A stretch of 64,000 bases of DNA from Chrysoperla carnea. Taxonomy: Eukaryota; Arthropoda; Insecta; Neuroptera; Chrysopidae. Below are positions 11,701 through 22,009 of the stretch, piece by piece; position 1 is the first letter of the stretch, and each line of letters starts with the position of its first letter. The position numbers and the translations under genes are program-made. Below the pieces are notes generated by a model, which was not told where the DNA came from, ran no database searches, and was given only the letters and a program-made list of their open reading frames with translations. Location of the stretch: NCBI RefSeq assembly GCF_905475395.1, contig NC_058342.1, forward strand, positions 8,617,140 through 8,681,139. The letters are read 5' to 3'.

Positions 11701-12645
11701 AGTCATTTAAAACTCCAATTGAGCTCTAGATTTAAAATGAAAGATGTTGGTGAAGCGAAACATTGTCTAGGTTTCGAAATTTCTCGGGATCGTTCCAAAG
11801 GAAAACTATGGATTGGTCAGAAAAAATATATTGAAGACATTTTAAATAAATTCAATATGTCGGATTGCAATCCAATAAGTACGCCATTAGATACGAATCA
11901 AAAACTTTCCAAAAATATGTCTCCGAAAACGCCTGATGAAGCGAAAGAAATGTTGAACATTCCATATCAACAAGCTGTTGGAAGCCTCTTATATGCTGCA
12001 CATGGCACTCGGCCAGATATTGCGTTCGCGGTTAGTGTAGTTTCGAGGTTCAATAATAACCCAGGAAAACCTCACTGGAATGCAGTGAAAAGAATTTTTA
12101 AATATTTGAAAGGGACTGCGAACTATAAATTAGAATTTTGTAAAGATGAAACTGACGATCTAGTTGGCTATTGCGATGCCGATTGGGCGAGTGATGTAGA
12201 TGAAAGAAGGTCAGTTACGGGATACGTTTTTAAATTCCAAGGTGGTCCCATAACTTGGTCAACTAAAAAGCAAATCACTGTCGCTTTATCGACAGCCGAA
12301 GCTGAATACATGGCCTTAGCGGCAGCCACACAAGAAGCCATGTGGCTTAAAAATTTTAGCAAAGAGTTTAAGCTAGGTCCGTGCTCTCCGACGGTTATTT
12401 TCTGTGATAACCGAAGTGCAATTGATTTAGCGCATTCTAATGCTCATCATAGTCGAACCAAACATATTGATATTCGACATCATTATATACGCGAAAGAAT
12501 TATATCTGAGGATATAAAATTGGTGCCAACAGACACTAATAGTATGTTAGCGGACGTCTTAACGAAAGGGTTAGTTCAGACAAAACATGTCAAATGTGTT
12601 AGTGGCATGGGAGTAACGGGGTTTAAAGAAGAGCTAGAAAAATAA
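8749..12645 (+). CDS. Copia Gag-Pol polyprotein, intact
   Basis: About 1298 codons without interruption, starting at the ATG at 8749 (an in-frame GTG lies two codons upstream but is not needed). Order of domains: Gag with a CCHC knuckle (CFNCNGYGHISKHC, residue about 217), aspartic protease (WFVDSGASAHMS, about 262), GAG-pre-integrase (LWHRRLGHL), integrase core (HSDLCGP, RTDNGGEY, PQQNGLAERMN with the D, D and E), reverse transcriptase (KWVFKTKR, YVDDLLIF with the catalytic Asp pair), and RNase H (DADWASD, LSTAEAEYMAL, CDNRSAID). Gag and Pol in a single frame is usual for copia elements. All key residues I can check are present, so the product is probably functional. Confidence 0.95.
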   Translation: MSGNNLPVIEKLKGRENYNTWQFSIRTFLELEDLWTCVLGTDSTADEEKKIRRDVKAKSKIILCIDPINYVHIQNANTAKAVWDKLKITFHDSGLARKVSLIRTLITTNLESCESVEDYVGKIMSTAQKLNDINFEITDEWLGTFLLAGLPDEYKPMIMAIESSGIPLTADSVKTKLLQEVKNNKPTNSVALYNKQQNYNKHQYRNTNQQTKGPRCFNCNGYGHISKHCSRKKVNNSNYVKNKQTTLLSCFNTSNSKNNSWFVDSGASAHMSHTKVQNLKSASVADIMVANSHRINVKGIGSTEVNLNNVSVNIKDVLYVPDLSANLLSVSQTVKQGNTVIFDNKGCRILDSDGFQIASASLIDNIYKLDCEPSINQSLLTKSNIMDLWHRRLGHLNYEYIKKLKCIENVSNVNSSEYNCDKCVICVKGKQTLKPFKNAGTRAKNILELVHSDLCGPMESVSLGGARYFLTFIDDFTHKVFVFTLKNKSEVFEHFKNFKAFVENQSGYKIKILRTDNGGEYCSNDFTRFLQQSGIQHQLSTPHTPQQNGLAERMNRTIVEKVRCMLLDSGLGKEFWAEAVSTAVYLINRSPTKSLSNGIPEEVWSGTKVKLDHLKIFGCKAIMHIPKQNRRKLDQKSKECVFVGYSSNCKGYRLYEPKSRRTHISRDVVFLENDNISKKTDVDTVNLDLVGGSPLDIDNNFNEDVLEVGESDFVAESDDSSTYFSENSLEDPTFEFPQEAIHSADSTSTDLRRSERPKKPKVLDDFLLYMTKSTNFDPISVEEALTRPDANEWKLAMKDEYDSLIANHTWDLIDVPINKNVIKSKWVFKTKRSGTGKVQYKARLVVKGCAQKPGIDYDETYSPVVRYSSIRYLMALAVRYDLCIDQMDAVSAFLQGDLSEEIYMSQPEMFEVNDKACRLRKTIYGLKQSSREWNNKLNDCLLQAGLTRSRTDSCVYYKIKEKKLTFVAVYVDDLLIFSNDSTFKSHLKLQLSSRFKMKDVGEAKHCLGFEISRDRSKGKLWIGQKKYIEDILNKFNMSDCNPISTPLDTNQKLSKNMSPKTPDEAKEMLNIPYQQAVGSLLYAAHGTRPDIAFAVSVVSRFNNNPGKPHWNAVKRIFKYLKGTANYKLEFCKDETDDLVGYCDADWASDVDERRSVTGYVFKFQGGPITWSTKKQITVALSTAEAEYMALAAATQEAMWLKNFSKEFKLGPCSPTVIFCDNRSAIDLAHSNAHHSRTKHIDIRHHYIRERIISEDIKLVPTDTNSMLADVLTKGLVQTKHVKCVSGMGVTGFKEELEK

Positions 12646-12659
12646 TTTTCTAGTGGGAG

Positions 12660-12885
12660 TGTTGGAATGAGAAAATTATTTTGTACACATTCTATTAATA
12701 AAAATATGTGTTATTATTAAGTTGGCACTAGTGTAAAAAAGCCGCCTTATATTTTTTTAGTTGTCAATATACATAATGTAACAGAGTTGTACATTTTCAG
12801 TTTATTTTTACTTTAATTACAAATCATTAATTATTACTTGTGTTATTTCAATTATCCTGTGATCATCAAAACCGACATTCCAAGA
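12660..12885 (+). repeat. Copia 3' LTR
   Basis: Identical to the 5' LTR. Followed by the aatta target duplicate. Confidence 0.95.
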
Positions 12886-13335
12886 AATTAATGAATGCGA
12901 AATCAATATATTAGAAAACAAACCAGCAAAATGTTTATTACATCGAACTATGGAACAAAATTTTATAGAAGAAATTGAAAATAATCACATCCTCGTATTT
13001 ACAAATCAACCCATAAACAAAACAAATTCATGCGGTAAAAATATCACAAATTTCTTCGGAAATCACCTTTTCACAATGCCAAATCAACATCAACGACACA
13101 ATTTAGGGAACTTTAATGACATCAACTTCAAATATAAAAATGGAACAAATTCTATATAACTCTCTACAAATCACACAAATTTCAAATAAAACTGACTTCG
13201 ACATTCTCCAGATAAAAACTATGGAAAACACCAAAGAATTAAAATTATTTAATTTTCAACACCAAACTCATATGGGAATAAATTTAATTATTTTATTAAT
13301 CATTATTTCATGTGTTACATACATTCACGGTTAAG
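12886..13335 (+). pseudogene. Env-like remnant, C-terminal part, copy 1
   Basis: Collinear with 30195-30755 of copy 2 (a shared HRTM... stretch at about 12940, then N-glycosylation-type NxT sequons, then a hydrophobic segment near 13275-13325 in place of the membrane anchor). Two frames are used (12950-13159, 13116-13334), so at least one frameshift is present. Cut from its first part by the Copia insertion. Confidence 0.65.
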
Positions 13336-13356
13336 CTTCCTTCTGAAGGATGAAGG

Positions 13357-13720
13357 AGTTATGTATCCTGATATTGGACAACGCATATTAAGTTAATTCA
13401 AATATAATATAAACAAAAACTTTATAAACATCCTCTGACGTCAATCAGACATCACTTGAACCACTTCACATTTCTTTGTTCATCATGGTTTTAAGACGAT
13501 CAACGACTAGTATATAATCCATTATCTAACTCGATATTAGTTTTGGCATAGTTCGCTAAAGTATACCACGACCCTAGCGTGTAATCAAGGAGAACATTTC
13601 TACTTACTATTTTTGTACTTATAATATTTTATTGTATTTTGTAACAGCATTGTAACTTAAATATTGTGTTAAATTAAATAAAGTTTTTTTTATCAATAAA
13701 CTTTTCGCAAGTTTATAATT
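13357..13720 (+). repeat. 3' LTR of errantivirus-like copy 1
   Basis: 364 bp, starting agttat directly after a purine-rich tract (gatgaagg) and ending ataatt before tatata, the same edges as the 336-bp LTRs of copy 2. Its middle has diverged strongly from that copy apart from short shared words (e.g. ttttggcatagttcgc). AGTTA...AATT edges and a TA-rich target are typical of errantiviruses. Confidence 0.75.
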
Positions 13721-14149
13721 TATATATAATAATATATAAGAAGAAGTCTAAATGAACGAAAAAACATATCAGTTCTACCTCTCACATTTAACATTTGATC
13801 GACTATTGTCATTGACCTTATTAACCTACTTTTTAGTGTCTGTAATAGGTTTCAAACTTATCAATAGATTGGATGACTAAATGAACGAAAAACATATCAG
13901 TCATTTTGTTACAATTCGATAGATAATCAAAATTCCAAAAAATTGATATATAGAACTTGACTGTACGTGTGATAGCAAGAAAATTAATAAAAACCAACTC
14001 CTCACTGTTTTGACTCGGGGTTGAATCTTCCCCCACCACGAATACGGAAACTAGATTTAAGACTTAGGGCATGCCTCCCAACATCCCCTTCCAAAATTTC
14101 AGCCATTAAGTTTTTTTTTCGAGTAAAGCTTCAATAAAGAAAATGTTAA
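13721..14149. other. AT-rich spacer, no gene seen
   Basis: Begins with the TA-rich target of the LTR. A short sequence, taaatgaacgaaaaa-type followed by catatcag, occurs twice (about 13750 and 13879). I see no coding or RNA gene. Confidence 0.5.
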
Positions 14150-15268
14150 AAATTAATAACTACGAAGATGTTATGCAAAGATACTTCACACCTGATCGAA
14201 TGTATAATCTCGATTAGACATCTAACTTTACCTTTCATAAGCCATCAAAGGTATTAGCGACTAAGAATATTCGACAATTGGGAAGTTAGAAATCTGCTGT
14301 GTAAGTGCTATTGGAAGTTCAATTCCACCTTTATTTATATTCCCCGTCGTAAATTTTAAGGATCATATATTGCACGGAGCTCCATTCGGTAGCATTAGGA
14401 CAGCGAGTTCATCTGGATGATCAACCGAATTCATTTTTCGAAAAATCTAAAATCATTTTATAGATATTACCAAACCCTCCAAAGAACAGCCTGTATTACT
14501 TATCATAATCACTCAACACACTTTTCCGTAGAAATCATTGATAAAGCCAAAGAAAACGGTATTGTGTTATTAACACTCTAACCCCCATACAGCGCATAAA
14601 AAATGCAACTCTTTGATCCATACAAAACATTTTATAGTAAGCATGCCGAAGATTGGATGCTATCCAACCAAAGAAAATCTATTACTATTTACGAAGTTGC
14701 TAATATTGCTGGAAAAGCTTATTGCAGCCATTTACACCAATGAATATCATTTAATATGTGACTGATAGGCCAATACCTATCGACAACAATGTAAATCTTA
14801 GAAACCATGTAATAGAACCCATTCCGAGCACAAGCATAGGAGAAACTTAGCTACCAAACATCAATGATAAAACTCTCCCGCTTTCTACATCTTTTAATAC
14901 CACTTTTGATACCACTTATTGTGACACATCCGACTATAACGAATTAGAATTTAATGACCCATTTAAAGAATTACCCGAAGAAACGTCAAAATATATAGAG
15001 AAAGAAGATTTTTTTATTATATTAAATTTGCATCAAAAAGTGAAACAATAAGTTGCTAATGTGCTATATAAAATTAATGATTCTAATTATTTATTTAGGT
15101 AAATACTATACTAAAGCTGGAAACAATTACCATTTTATCCAAGGGGTAGAACCGCCAGATGAAATGATGAAAATGCAATTTTTTTTAAAACTTCCACCAT
15201 CATAAACAGTTGGAGAGTCAGAAAGATTACTTTCGTATACAATATTTGATGATTTTTCATATACTTAG
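14150..15268 (+). pseudogene. Fossil pogo/Jerky-type (DDE_1) transposase
   Basis: Pieces in three frames follow the order of Tigger/Jerky-like DDE transposases: YFTPDRMYNLD (first Asp region, about 14178, next codon a stop), IPPLFIFP then FKDHILHGAPFGS (about 14325-14390), SGW (about 14415), SVEIIDKAKENGIVLL (about 14530), SAHKMQLFD (about 14590), DWMLS then YEVANIAGKA (about 14650-14720), TDRPIP (about 14765), and a C-terminal LKLPP and ERLLSYTIFDDFS piece ending at a TAG near 15267. Stops and indels are frequent, and the second catalytic Asp is not conserved. The N-terminal DNA-binding part and terminal repeats were not found. An old, dead copy. Confidence 0.75.
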
Positions 15269-15380
15269 GTTAGGTTAGGTTATATTGGCTGTCCACAAAG
15301 GACACACTTAGACTAGAGAGCCCATTGTGATTCCATATATGTGTTTTACTACATTTTCCGCTGAATATACTTAATGTGAA
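15265..15380. repeat. TTAGG-seeded short interspersed repeat
   Basis: Three TTAGG units (ttaggttaggttagg, 15267-15281) lead into a segment (tggctgtcc, ggacacacttagact, cccattgtgat) that, from memory, follows such runs in many insect genomes as a dispersed repeat. Too short and internal to be a telomere. Confidence 0.4.
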
Positions 15381-17674
15381 TTAAATTAAATTGTTTATTT
15401 TATTGTGATGAATACCCAATTGTGATTTTTTTTTAAATTAAGAATGTTTTTGCCAAAAATAATATCAAAATTACATTACATTATTATTACATTGGTAATG
15501 AATATCACTGATCATGTATAAACATATCTAGCTCCGGCCTGCATTAAACACCGACGAATTTTTCTTATATAACCGGACGGACGGTCAATAACCGACCGCC
15601 CGGTTCCTTCATAATATAATTAATTTAATCGTATTTAATCTTTAATTTCTGGAGGAGAATCATATTCTCTCCAGACTAATTTCAAATCTTTTAAGAGTGT
15701 TTTTTTCATACATTTCTGTATTTTTCTTCTTTTTCGTAATTCTCATATTTAAATTTAACGGTTTTTTTTTTGGTAATGATATTTGAGTGCTAACACGTGC
15801 TGAACGGGTGTTATTTGTAGTATTTCAACATAAAATTTAATTTTAAAATAATCAGTGTAACAATCTTAATGTAATGTGCTTTTTAGATTTTCTTGGCAAA
15901 TTTTGAGTGCATGGTTTTTTGTTTGGTCGAAAATCAACGTAGTGCCGTATATAACGTTGCACGAAGCATGAAGTATTATTGAACCTAAAATTCTCCTTTT
16001 TCCAACTTATTTTCCCAACCAAACCTCATCGTACTAAATCATTTAGCCATCAAAATCGCGTGAATACAAATTTCTTTATTTTTCCAGTCCATTGAGTTCG
16101 TCCGTCTCATTTTTGTTCGGGCTTTGACCCTACATTTACTAATAACTTTTAAGGATAATATTTACATGAATTATGTACATGAATTTTTAAAGTTAATAAA
16201 TATTTAATATTAAATACAATTTTAAATTTATCTATCCCCACAAAACTTATGAAAAACGAACTTGTCCAAAGGTACAATCATAGTAGTTACTCTACCTTTA
16301 CAGTAGGTACTCCACCTTTGGACGAAAATGTAGTGTTCTAGAAAATCTTATTTTTTGAAAAACGGATGAAAACATGAAATATGAAAAATGTTTAAACAAA
16401 AGAAATATATGGTGTTTAATTTGGTTTAATCCCTATTGCTTATTATTAGTTTAGCGTAAAATTACGATTAAATTAAAAAATTTGCTAGTTACATGTTGAA
16501 AGGTACACAAATTCTTTGGTTGATGTTTGCAAAACTTTTGAATAAAAAATATTCAGGTTGATGCAATTAATAATAAAAATACATAACGTTTCTGTTCAAT
16601 TGTCGTGGTGAATGAAAAAAGGAAAAAAGGAAAAAAGGACATTTTCATCGGATGTGGCTGGCAAAATAAGGCTGGCTATCAAATAGGAAAAGAAAAAATA
16701 AAATTCAAATTCGATACAGAGCTCGATGTCAATTGTATCCCAATCAAAACCATAAAACACTGAATATTAAAATGGTTGGCGAAAAAAATCACTTTTCGTT
16801 ATTCATTATATGATTAAAGTAGTTGTCGAGTTAACGCTTTATCAAAATTAACTCTAAAAGATTTAAAAACAATTAATAAACATTCGGTGGAATTTTAGTT
16901 TGTTGATAATCCATATGAACCGAAACTTGCAATGAATTTAAATTGATTAAACAATAGAATTAAAGGTTGAGGCTTTAGAATTACAGAATCTGTAATAACT
17001 CTTCAGAACTTCATAAGGGATGTTCAAACATTATTTTAGAATTTTGATAACGTCAACGCCCATACGAAGTTGCCGTCGATGGAACAAATGCCGTAGATCG
17101 GCCGATGTCCAACTGCCAGCGATCATTGGCTATTAGTAATGGCCAATCATTGGCTATTAGTAATGGCCCAATCCTGGTTGATTACTGGCGTTTAAAATCA
17201 ATAAAATATTTTTTTAGAAATTTTTTTTTTTTTAATTTATATCTTCTTAAACAATTATTTTGTATTATTTGAACACAAAAAAAATTTTACTACTATTAAT
17301 TCAGCTGATTTGCGTATGAACAACTAATTATTAAATGATTTTAAAAAATATTGATTAAAGTTGTTAATTCCCTCTTCATATATAATATTGGTGATTACAT
17401 AACATCTGCATTAAATATTTTTTTCATTAAATTTTTTCAAATCTTTAATTGTCATTAAAAATATTTAATGCAGAAAGCATTTCTTTTGACTGATTGACGG
17501 GTGATCAACGGCTGTGCTCCAGCCGATACTGCAATCAAAAATTCGTTGCGCAAGTGCAGTGCATTTTAAATAAGCTGTTATTCAGTCGTCTGTTAATTTT
17601 TATTATTGTAGGTTGCAAACAATTTCATTTTAAAATTTAATTAAATATAATTATTTAATTTAAATTCTATCACT
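15381..17674. other. AT-rich intergenic region, no gene
   Basis: No supported coding region. Visible structure: an imperfect hairpin at 15571-15605 (aaccgg...ccggtt), a second at about 15652-15681 (tctggag...ctccaga), a (gaaaaaag)n-like run at 16612-16637, and a 24-bp tandem duplication at about 17119-17169 (atcattggctattagtaatg twice). Nothing ties these to a function. Confidence 0.5.
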
Positions 17675-19415
17675 ATGTCAAATGCATATCAACGAGTTAA
17701 AAAATATAGACTACTAAAATCATTAAAAAAAAATAATTGCCAACAAAAAAATCAAAACATTCAAAGTGAAATTGTAGAAAAGGAAGATGTGACAGTTGTT
17801 TATAATGATACCGGTGACACTAGTATAAGTTCTGAAATCAATTATAATATTTATGAGAGTCCTATCAATAATGATATTAGTTTAAATAGTGATAAAAGTA
17901 GTGACTGTGATAATCACAATGGTGTCGTAGAAAATGATACGAATTCAAACGCCAATTTCAAGAAAAGCTGCGAAACTGGGCAGTAAAAAATGTAAATAGT
18001 CTGCAATTAAATGTCATCTCGGAGTTATTATTATTATTGAGAGATGAAGGACATCCGACGCTCCCCAAAACAGCACAAGCTTTGCTAGAAACTAAAAATC
18101 ACCGAATAGATCAAACAATTTTAAGTTTAAAAGACTCTGATTGTGATTATAAGTATTTAGGCATAGCACAAGGATTAAAAAAAAATGATAACTCCACATA
18201 TATTTACTGAAGATACCATTGAAGTATTGATTCATATTGACGGTATGCAAGTCTATAAAAATTCTCAAATTCAAGTGTGGCCTGTTACTGTTAAGGTTAT
18301 TAATAAAAAATATATAACTCATCCTTTCATAGCTGCTATTTATTGCGGAGACTCTAAACCCGCTAATGTAAATCAATATTTGTCGGACTTTGCTAGAGAA
18401 TCGAAAGTGTTAATTAAATCAGGTATTAACATTGAAGGAAATAATTATAATTTCAGAATAGCTGCTGTCGTTGCGGATTCACAAGCTAGATCTTTTATAA
18501 AACGTTGCAAACCATCAGGCGCTTTCTATGCTTGTGAACGATGTACCACAGAAGGAGTGTCTGTAGGTGAAAAAAAAAAAGAAAAAAAGAGTATACCCTG
18601 AAATGGACTGCGAACTTCGCACAAAACATTCTTTTAAAAAAAAAATGCAACCTGAACATCATAAGGGTAACTTAAAGTCTCCTCTAACTAAAATCCCTGG
18701 TTTTGATCCTGTCAACGATGTTTTATTGGATTCAATGCACCTACTATTTGGTGGTGTGATGAACACCTTGATGGAATCTTGGATATTACGGAAAAGTAAA
18801 GCACGTTTAAAAAGATCATTTGTAAAGTCTCTTCGATTAAAGTTTTCGTCATTAAGGAGTCACGTCCCTTCTGAATTTCAGCGAAAAGTATTTGACAGAA
18901 GTGAGCTAGCCAGGTGGAAAGCGACACAATATCGTTTTGTCTTACTTTATTGTGGACCGGTAATATTTAAAAATATCTTACCAAAGGATATTTATGATCA
19001 TTTTCTACTTTTTGTTGTTGCCTGTAGAATTTTAAACAGCATAGATTTAATGATAACTTTTAATGATTATGCAAAAGAATTATTAAGAAAATTCTTTTAT
19101 TTATTACCGTCATTATATGGTGAAAACTCTCAAACTTTGATCCATCATAATTTAATACATTTACCCGACGACGTATTGAATTTAAATTTACCATTAAGTG
19201 ATCTATCGGCATTTTGGGGTGAGAACTATATTGGCAAAATTAAGAAACTTGTTAAATCACCTTATCAACCTCTAACTCAGATTTTAAATAGGTTATCTGA
19301 GATTGATAATGACAAAAAAGTGAAAATAAAAAAACAATCCATTGTTAAAAAGTGTATAATAGATGAAGATTCAGACATTTTTACTAGTGAAGGTGTGGAA
19401 TACGTGAGTGCGAAC
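17675..19415 (+). pseudogene. Tnp2-like transposase, N-terminal and central part, frameshifted
   Basis: Three or four overlapping frames make up one protein: an N-terminal low-complexity part from the ATG at 17675 (Asn/Ser/Asp-rich), LRNWAVKN and LPKTAQALLET (about 17966-18090), IHIDGMQVYK and AIYCGDSKPANVNQYLSDF (about 18230-18400), CERC (about 18535), DSMHLLFGGVMNTLMESWI (about 18730), RWKATQYRF and LLYCGPVIFKN (about 18914-18975). This pattern belongs to a transposase family common in insects and cnidarians. The DxMHL motif recalls Tnp2 of CACTA/EnSpm elements; that link is inference. Frame changes fall near 17960 and in poly-A runs at about 18176-18185 and 18569-18580. The protein is cut at 19415 where repeat copy A begins. 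A matching C-terminal piece lies at 44362-44640. Confidence 0.6.
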
Positions 19416-21125
19416 AATATCATATAGCACAGCCGTGCGAAGCGTAGATTAGTTTAAAATGGAAAATCGAAAATTGAAAGTGTAATGTATGATGATGTAT
19501 ATGTGAAATGTGTATGCTTTTGCTGTGACTACATATACAGGACGTCAAATAGCCCTTTTTCACACCCTTATATCTCAGAAACTACTTGAGCTATAATATT
19601 TCAACTTAAGTAGATATATACTCTGGGACGCCGTAAATCAAATTTCACGTTCACGGCTCTCATCGTTTCGACGAGAGGAGACGGCCACGCCCCGAAATTT
19701 TGTTACTCACTGACATAAATTCACAGCAAAACTGAGAAATGGTATAAAGATTAAAAATTAGAGAAAAATCATACCCCAGAAAAAATACCAAATATCAAAA
19801 TTTTTAACGGGAAATGGGAAATTTCGCTAATTAAAGGTGCATTTTTACCCCATTTAAAAATCAATGTTAAAATATGAACCAATCAGATGGCTAGTTTTTT
19901 TTCCTATACACTTTGTATGGGAAAACTCAAATACGCTTAAAAATTTGTTATTTATATAATTTTTATTACATTTTGATTAAATTTGAATAAATATTAAATA
20001 AATAATTAAAAATTAATTGTGTATTTCAATATTTCCAACTTAAAATATTATAAATATTAAATAAAATATTTCGAAAGAATAAGACCCTATCAAATTCAAA
20101 GTACCATGTAGAAAACAGATTAAAATGATTTTGTCACATTAATTAGGAAAATTTTAATTTGCCTTTATAGCAAAAACTGTAAGAGATAGAACAAAAGTTT
20201 AAATGCAAGAAATGTTTCTTGCATAAAATTAAACAATTCTGTATTAAAAATTTTTTTGTAAAGGTAATTGTTTTCCCGTGAAGAGCAAATAAAGTAAAAA
20301 ATTAAATTGCAATTTTCGAAAAAACGGTAAGAGATAGAACAAAAGTTTATATGTAAAAAATGTTCCTTACATAAAAATAAACAACTTTTGTTTGAAACAT
20401 TTTTTCGAAAAAACAATGATTTTCCCTCGAGAAAGTAAATAACCAGCCCTGTTTTTTTCGTTAACGCAAAATCCAACTATTTTTGTCCTTAAATTTAAAA
20501 AAAGTATAAATATAATTTCACAAGAAGTTTTAAACCATTTTGATTATATCTGTTGTAGCGTTTACAACTAACCGTTGCTATGACAACGAATTTTATTATT
20601 GTATTGTTATGTTCAACAATAAATAATCTTGTAACCCAATTTTGAAGCCGTAACCCTCAACCGATTGCTTTGAAATTTTGTAAGTACGCTGATTTTGAAT
20701 GATATTGAATTTTTATGGTTGAATTGGCCGAATTTTTCCCGTCGCTTCCGCCATATTTTGTTGAATGGGGGGAATCTTATAGCTCATTTTTAGCAGATAT
20801 CTTCAACCGATTGAGTTGAAATTTTGTATATACGATTAGATTTCATAACAAAACATGGTAAGGTTAGTGGCGTTATTATTTTTCCATCACTTCCACTATA
20901 ATTGATTTATCTATAAAGGGAATCATTCAGCTTTACCAATTCTAAGAGACTTCGAAATTATAGAAAGATGCGATTTTGGACATTCGACAGAGACTTGCTT
21001 GAATTCAGGGTCAACCCATGCGCAGTACTATTACATGTAATCCTCATGTGCGCATTAGCAATATTTAAGGCCAACATGTGCGCAGTAACAAAATATAAAT
21101 TCAGCGTATGAGCAGTTGCAATAAT
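19416..21125 (+). repeat. Dispersed repeat, copy A
   Basis: Starts atcatatagcacag and is collinear with copy B (35311 onward). Visible parts: an opening module with cagaaactacttgagct (about 19575), a block ending near 19920, two ~155-bp subrepeats built around gtaagagatagaac (about 20178 and 20332), two modules around a gttgaaattttgta-type word (about 20670 and 20820), and four 30-bp TGCGCA-containing monomers at 21015-21125. It keeps an intact TTAA at 20057-20060 where copy B has a 4.2-kb insertion. No coding capacity. The element class is unknown. Confidence 0.75.
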
Positions 21126-21170
21126 TTAATAATAATTATCTTAGTAAATAATAAATAATATATATATATA

Positions 21171-21506
21171 AGTTATTCACCTTGCTATAGAGAGTACAAT
21201 GGTTATTACTTTATGCCTAATCAGCTGAATAAGCAGTTACAACTGACAAACATCCGTTCACGACATTTGGACAATCCACGTGAATCAATCAATATAAATT
21301 GAAACACCTGCAATGCCATCAATCAATTACGTTTTGACATAGTTCGCGTTGTTCCTCTGAACAAGAGTATTGTTCGATTTAAATAATTAATTGTAATTAA
21401 TATTTTTATTGTATTTTCAATTTAATATTTCAAAGTTGTATTTTTTGTGTTAATTTTAAATAAATAAATTTTTTTTTAATAATAAACTCCTGCAGAGTTT
21501 ATAATT
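21171..21506 (+). repeat. 5' LTR, errantivirus-like copy 2
   Basis: 336 bp, identical to 30764-31099. Contains an aataaataaa-type polyadenylation context near its end. Followed directly by the primer-binding site. Confidence 0.92.
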
Positions 21507-21523
21507 GGCGCAGCCGGTAGGAT
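21506..21523 (+). other. Primer-binding site, tRNA-Ser type
   Basis: tggcgcagccggtaggat lies at the LTR edge. It resembles the primer site of 17.6/297-like errantiviruses (tRNA-Ser), and differs from the tRNA-Lys site of gypsy itself. Known family feature; the tRNA is inferred. Confidence 0.7.
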
Positions 21524-22009
21524 AGTGCGAAAATTTTCCCACTAAATACGTTCATCGTAATTTACGCGATAAAATTTTGCAACAAGTTACGAGTTTCTTT
21601 TAAGAATTTGGAACAATACCTACGAAACAAATAAATTTATTATAACACTCTGGTTATTGGAAATTAATTATTGGAATTAACCTGGAAATTTTGGAAATAT
21701 TGGTTCAAGCAACACACTTCGACGGTTTATTGGAGCAAGTGAATTGGATTGGAAATTTCAAAAACAAATTTTTGAAGCAACAATACTAATTTGGTGACGC
21801 TTGAAATTCAACGGTTTATTGGATGACTAATATGTGGATTTTGTTCATAATTCAACCGTAAGTGTTTACTTTTTCAAATTATTCACTAAATCCTTATCCA
21901 AAATACAAATTTAAAAATACAAACCAAGAAATTCTTTTTTAACGACGGTTCATCGTTACAAAAAGATTTTGTTAAGGTCGAAGGTTTATCGACCGTGAAC
22001 AAAAATTAA

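Larger units (their letters stand above)
8411..12885 (+). mobile_element. Intact Ty1/copia retrotransposon
   Basis: Complete by structure: 226-bp LTRs at 8411-8636 and 12660-12885 that I find identical base by base, 5-bp target duplications aatta at 8406-8410 and 12886-12890, a primer-binding site right after the 5' LTR, one uninterrupted gag-pol ORF, and a purine-rich tract (agtgggag) ending at 12659. It landed in the env remnant of the errantivirus-like copy 1. LTR identity and the open ORF make it a very recent, possibly active insertion. Confidence 0.95.
6785..13720 (+). mobile_element. Errantivirus-like LTR element, copy 1, 5'-truncated and degraded
   Basis: The sequence is collinear with 25800-31099 of the better-preserved copy: integrase zinc-finger region, rest of integrase, env-like region, polypurine end, then a 3' LTR at 13357-13720. 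Everything upstream of the integrase (5' LTR, gag, protease, RT) is missing. A Copia element at 8411-12885 splits the env-like part. Many stops and frameshifts are present. Target sequence after the LTR is tatata, as for the other copy. Confidence 0.8.

Noticed and set aside
15267..15281. Telomere (TTAGG)n
   Set aside because: Only three units, interstitial, continuing into a dispersed repeat-like segment.
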